Source: Lunularia cruciata (taxonomy: Eukaryota; Streptophyta; Marchantiopsida; Lunulariales; Lunulariaceae). Taken from it: a stretch of DNA of 64,000 nt. The stretch covers positions 31,374,501 to 31,438,500 of the forward strand of contig OX419761.1 of the NCBI GenBank assembly GCA_948567375.1. Direction: 5' to 3'. The position numbers were made by a program, and so were the translations under genes. Positions 60,616 to 64,000 of the stretch are shown piece by piece; position 1 is the first letter of the stretch, and each line of letters begins with the position of its first letter. The notes beneath the pieces are model-generated. The model saw only the letters and a program-made list of their open reading frames with translations. It made no database searches and was not told where the DNA came from.

Positions 60616-63338
60616 AATTAAGATATTTGAGCTATATAAATTATATGGTCTACAAATAATTGGCGCATTCAAAGAAGCATCATCTAATGTGATTGCTCTC
60701 CAATGGATGGTACCAGCCACTGCCCTCTAGAGAGCAATGAACACAAGCTGTCTACAATATGCTACAAAGTATGAGTGAAAGTGATACCCTAACGTCTAAC
60801 ATGATGAGCTCCCAAAATCTATAGTAATATTCTACCTTTTCCAAGGATCTTGTAGACTTCCTTTGTATTTGCTTTCCTTGGCCAACAAGGAGGAGAGATC
60901 ACCAAGACAGTGATCCCGGCCACACGTTAGTATCCATTTTAGTTCGCAAAACATTTTTTAGACATTTAATTAGAGATAAGAAATTGGAATTCCTTGACAC
61001 AACTATGGTGTGATTAAAGCAACTATGAGATCATAGATATGATACTGATCCCAATCCATTGAGTTGTTATAACATATTTAAAAGCTTTTTTGCAATTTTC
61101 TTATGATTCTTGAATATTGAATAAGTGAACATACTTTACTTTCATTCACACTTTCTCTTTTATTGTGTAGTTTTCTTCCAAAGATCTTGATTTCCCTTAT
61201 TCAAATCCGTTATACATTCAAGAACGAAAGCTTCTCTACAAATAGAAGAATAGATGTTTTGGAGGAGTATATCCAAATCAAAGTAGAAAAGATTTCCAAA
61301 TTTTTTTTGGTAATTTTGGATACTATATAAGGCATGCTCTCTCTCATGTATCAAGACGAAAATGAAAATATTTAGCATGTTGTGCTTGGATTTTTGTGGT
61401 GTGAATTCTTTCAGAATCGGTTCCGCTTACTAGATGCTTAATAAAGTATGATATATATGATCAATTCATGTTATTGTATACATTGTGTCCCCAATCGAAT
61501 ATTTAAGAGAGTGCATGTATTGTGTGTCTAGAAAGTTATTCATTATCTGGCATATCTTGATAATCATCGTAAATTAGATCATATAGTAATATATGATCGT
61601 GTAGTACTGCATATTTGAGTACCTCTAAAAACCTCTTGTTTTTACTGCATGGAACGATAAATCATTTGATACATTGAGTAACTTATTACTCGTTGGCTGA
61701 CACTCAAAAGTTCGTAAAGAATTGAGTTAATTCCAAAAAAAGAATTGCTTTTACTACATTCCTTTGCGACAAGGATTTGTGGTTCTAGTATGTTACTCAT
61801 TGTGTCCGTCATCACTATATTGCTTGAGTTTTCTGAACCATTCAAGAGATGTAAGAACTGATTCTGTTAATTTTTAATATAAAAACTTGTTAGAAAAAGC
61901 TGCTTTAAAATCATCGACCCTTACTATTTTCCTTATGTTATCTTTTTATTAATTTTCCGATTATACTGGATATACGTGCTTACTTCTTGAACGCTTTAAG
62001 TTGCCCTGGACTGCGGGTAATGTCATGCTAAAGAAGTGCTTGAAGTTAAAGGGGTTTTATTTATGTATTTGACATAGAACGTATGTTTTATGTCTATACA
62101 CTCCACGCCTATTTTGATCAGCCAAAAATGACCAAAGCTCATGTGATTGGCATTTGATTAGTCGTTGGTCGTCCTAACTTGGTCTATATATATACATATA
62201 TATCTATATAAACTGGTCTAAACTTTGTTTGTTGTTGGATATACATATAACGATAACGACAGGGGGTGTTATAATTGGCATTGGGTTCTGCCAAGCTTAA
62301 AGTTTGAGTAAAGTCGGCTGATGTCGCTGATGCTAGAATTTTGTACGTTTTGTTCAATCTTTATTTTCTCATGATCCTTAGATGTAATAACATCTAAGGA
62401 TAAATAAAATCTTGTTAAATAAAATTTTGGTTATAATTTCAAAATCTATAGTAAAACTCATTTTGAGGTTGAAAATCAAGAGCATTCTGACCTCCCTTAT
62501 AAGTTAGTTATGATCTGTCGTTTGTGCACTGGAGAATAAAGGATGTCTTTTATTTTCATGCGGTAACTCCCTCTTTTACTCATGAAACTCCATTACATTA
62601 CCTCAATCTTCGTGAAATTTTTGAGGTTAGTAAGAAACCACGTCTTAGTCGACTCGAGGTATTACCTTCTTTCGGCATAAACTTATCTAAAAGTGGTGAG
62701 ATATTTTATTCTTCCATGATAAGAGAACGCTTTTATACTTGTGAATCACATGTTCTCACATTCTATCAGATGAGTGAAGCTAGCTTGGATACCTTCATGT
62801 AGCATGGAAGAATGGATATCCAATCAGGTACACTGTAGATATACTATATTGTAGTGGAGATGGAAGCAAATAATGTCATGGTAGTTTAGGATAATGTAAC
62901 ACATTACTTCCTACAGACTAGCTATCCTGCTAGCCAGCCATGCTCAATTCTTATTTGCGTCTTTTGCCGAGTAGTATCGATCACCTTGCAGGGAATACAA
63001 GTATTGTATTTTCATTGACGTGCAATGCAATGGCAATAGGAGTTCAGGATACGCTAGACCCTTCCCCTCGCATCTCCCATACGTATCTTTGGTAGACCTT
63101 TATTATACAGTTGAGGACTAGCTTACTTTGTAAGTTACTTTCAGCTTGGGTATCCAGCTCAATTTCTCCATTTGCATTTTCTGTGCTTTTGAATTCTCTC
63201 TTTTTCCATTACCATCTGGCCATCTTGGTAGTAAAGTTATAAAATGTACGTTTACGCTTGAGAAGAAAGAGAAAATACATTTATGTGATATCATTATCTT
63301 ATAAATCTTATCTCTTGTGATTTGTCATCTGGAAAATA
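60616..63338. other. AT-rich sequence, no gene recognised
   Basis: Contains an AT dinucleotide-rich tract near 62190-62215 and a hairpin at 62374-62401 (11-bp arms, six-base loop). A 92-codon frame at 62524-62802 matches nothing I know. Confidence 0.35.
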
Positions 63339-63563
63339 ATGCCTAATATATTAGAGTTTCTTATGTATACAACTAATGGTTCTATGCACCTACAAATGAC
63401 AGGTGTAGATGGACGTCCCTGCCGGAACCTAGATGTATGTAAAAGCTTTAAAAGAAATATGTATATAGAAGCTCTCCAAGAAAAACCCGCTGATAAGGAC
63501 GCTGACGAGAGTGACGACGAGTCACTCTCGTCAGCGTCGTCGTCGTCGTCGGGACAGAAGTGA
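63339..63563 (+). CDS. Possible acidic, Ser-rich C-terminal exon
   Basis: The frame ends ..EKPADKDADESDDESLSSASSSSSGQK and a stop (63561-63563). Such acidic-serine tails are common at protein ends, and an AG acceptor could precede it near 63470. I do not recognise a family and find no partner exon upstream, so it may be fortuitous; part of it is produced by a GTC microsatellite and a perfect inverted repeat. Confidence 0.25.
   Translation: MPNILEFLMYTTNGSMHLQMTGVDGRPCRNLDVCKSFKRNMYIEALQEKPADKDADESDDESLSSASSSSSGQK
63498..63538. repeat. Perfect 18-bp inverted repeat with five-base loop
   Basis: Arms 63498-63515 and 63521-63538 are exact reverse complements (gacgctgacgagagtgac); a GTC run follows to 63551. 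Confidence 0.9.
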
Positions 63564-64000
63564 AACTAAGTAATGCACTCTATTCGAGACTATCTATCAA
63601 TGATATAATATGCTATTTCAATGTCAGCTGAGCATCATTGTTTTCTTTGAAGTTCGTCCAACATCACCTTCTTGGGGGTGAACTTGCCGAGATAGGACTT
63701 CTATCCTGTGTAACAGTCCTGACTCAGTCGATTGTAAACTCAGTGTCACAAGGTGAAATTGAGTCTGCCTACTTATGCTGACCTGTGAACTCGACCTGTT
63801 CGGTTGCTGTAGAAGTCCTCTGTTGGTGGGGCTGGGATTACGCCGAGGTCTTCGTTGTGGTCCCGTGAGAGTCAAATCTGCCCAGCATGACCAGCCAATT
63901 TGCTTATCCCACTCGGAGAGGGCCATCTCCTCACCTTCTTCGTATTTTCTGTGCGTGGTCCTACAGTTTTAGGGGAAGTAGACGTCCTTCATTAATGCTT
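63564..64000. other. No gene recognised
   Basis: A 100-codon minus-strand frame (63624-63926) is basic and Gln/Ser-rich without any known motif. I would not call it a gene on this evidence. Confidence 0.3.

Noticed and set aside
60399-60617. Minus-strand 72-codon frame
   Set aside because: It overlaps the dispersed repeat shared with 12955-13075, so it is repeat sequence and not a gene.
63624-63926. Minus-strand 100-codon frame as a gene
   Set aside because: No motif, no homologue I recognise, and a competing frame on the other strand.

Overview
The window is nuclear DNA of a land plant. It holds spliced plant genes with GT-AG introns, one probable AT-AC (U12-type) intron, a dirigent gene and a plant-type CPYC glutaredoxin. 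About two thirds of it is nested Ty3/gypsy LTR retrotransposons. The repeat families and the lack of any angiosperm-like gene context make me lean towards a non-seed plant (lycophyte, fern or bryophyte), but this is a guess.

Genic part (1-14.3 kb). Every gene I can support is on the minus strand. They are an intron-less secreted dirigent protein (2451-2984); a ten-exon GPN-loop GTPase of the GPN2/QQT1 family (4660-7650); a four-exon class I glutaredoxin (8818-11739) with a 1.9 kb first intron; and a broken 3' fragment of a plant LRR protein gene (13960-14314). The GPN2 locus carries two apparent frameshifts, a non-GT donor and a 172-bp tandem duplication that copies the end of one exon. It is either decaying or affected by assembly errors.

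Repeat part (14.6-58.4 kb). I read this as one cluster of insertions within insertions. The oldest layer is a minus-strand chromovirus ('F/G', 30472-58397; its 5' LTR is at 57903-58397). Into it went: (i) a long-LTR copy ('D', plus, ending at 30471), itself split by a chromovirus ('C', 22669-29146, TSD AAAGG) and abutted by a gypsy-like element with a captured cytosine-C5 DNA methyltransferase ('A', about 14640-20553); (ii) a plus-strand chromovirus ('B', 32118-about 43258), itself split by another LTR ('H', from 32578) and by a complete minus-strand member of its own family ('I', 34054-39935, TSD GAGGT); (iii) a 3.68 kb solo LTR ('E1', 43534-47213); and (iv) a Tat/Athila-like element with a 3.76 kb LTR ('E2', 47750-56420).

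Three things stand out. Element A encodes gag, protease and a DNA methyltransferase with recognisable motifs. The 3.7 kb LTRs of the D/E family contain, in the sense direction, a long coiled-coil reading frame with no known function, so the frame sits inside the LTR. The LTRs of the B/I family carry arrays of GAA/TTC modules, including a perfect four-module heat-shock element upstream of the TATA box.

Tail (58.4-64 kb). This is mostly AT-rich sequence with no gene I can recognise. It includes one dispersed repeat shared with the 13 kb region, two hairpins, and a possible acidic, serine-rich C-terminal exon at about 63.47-63.56 kb.
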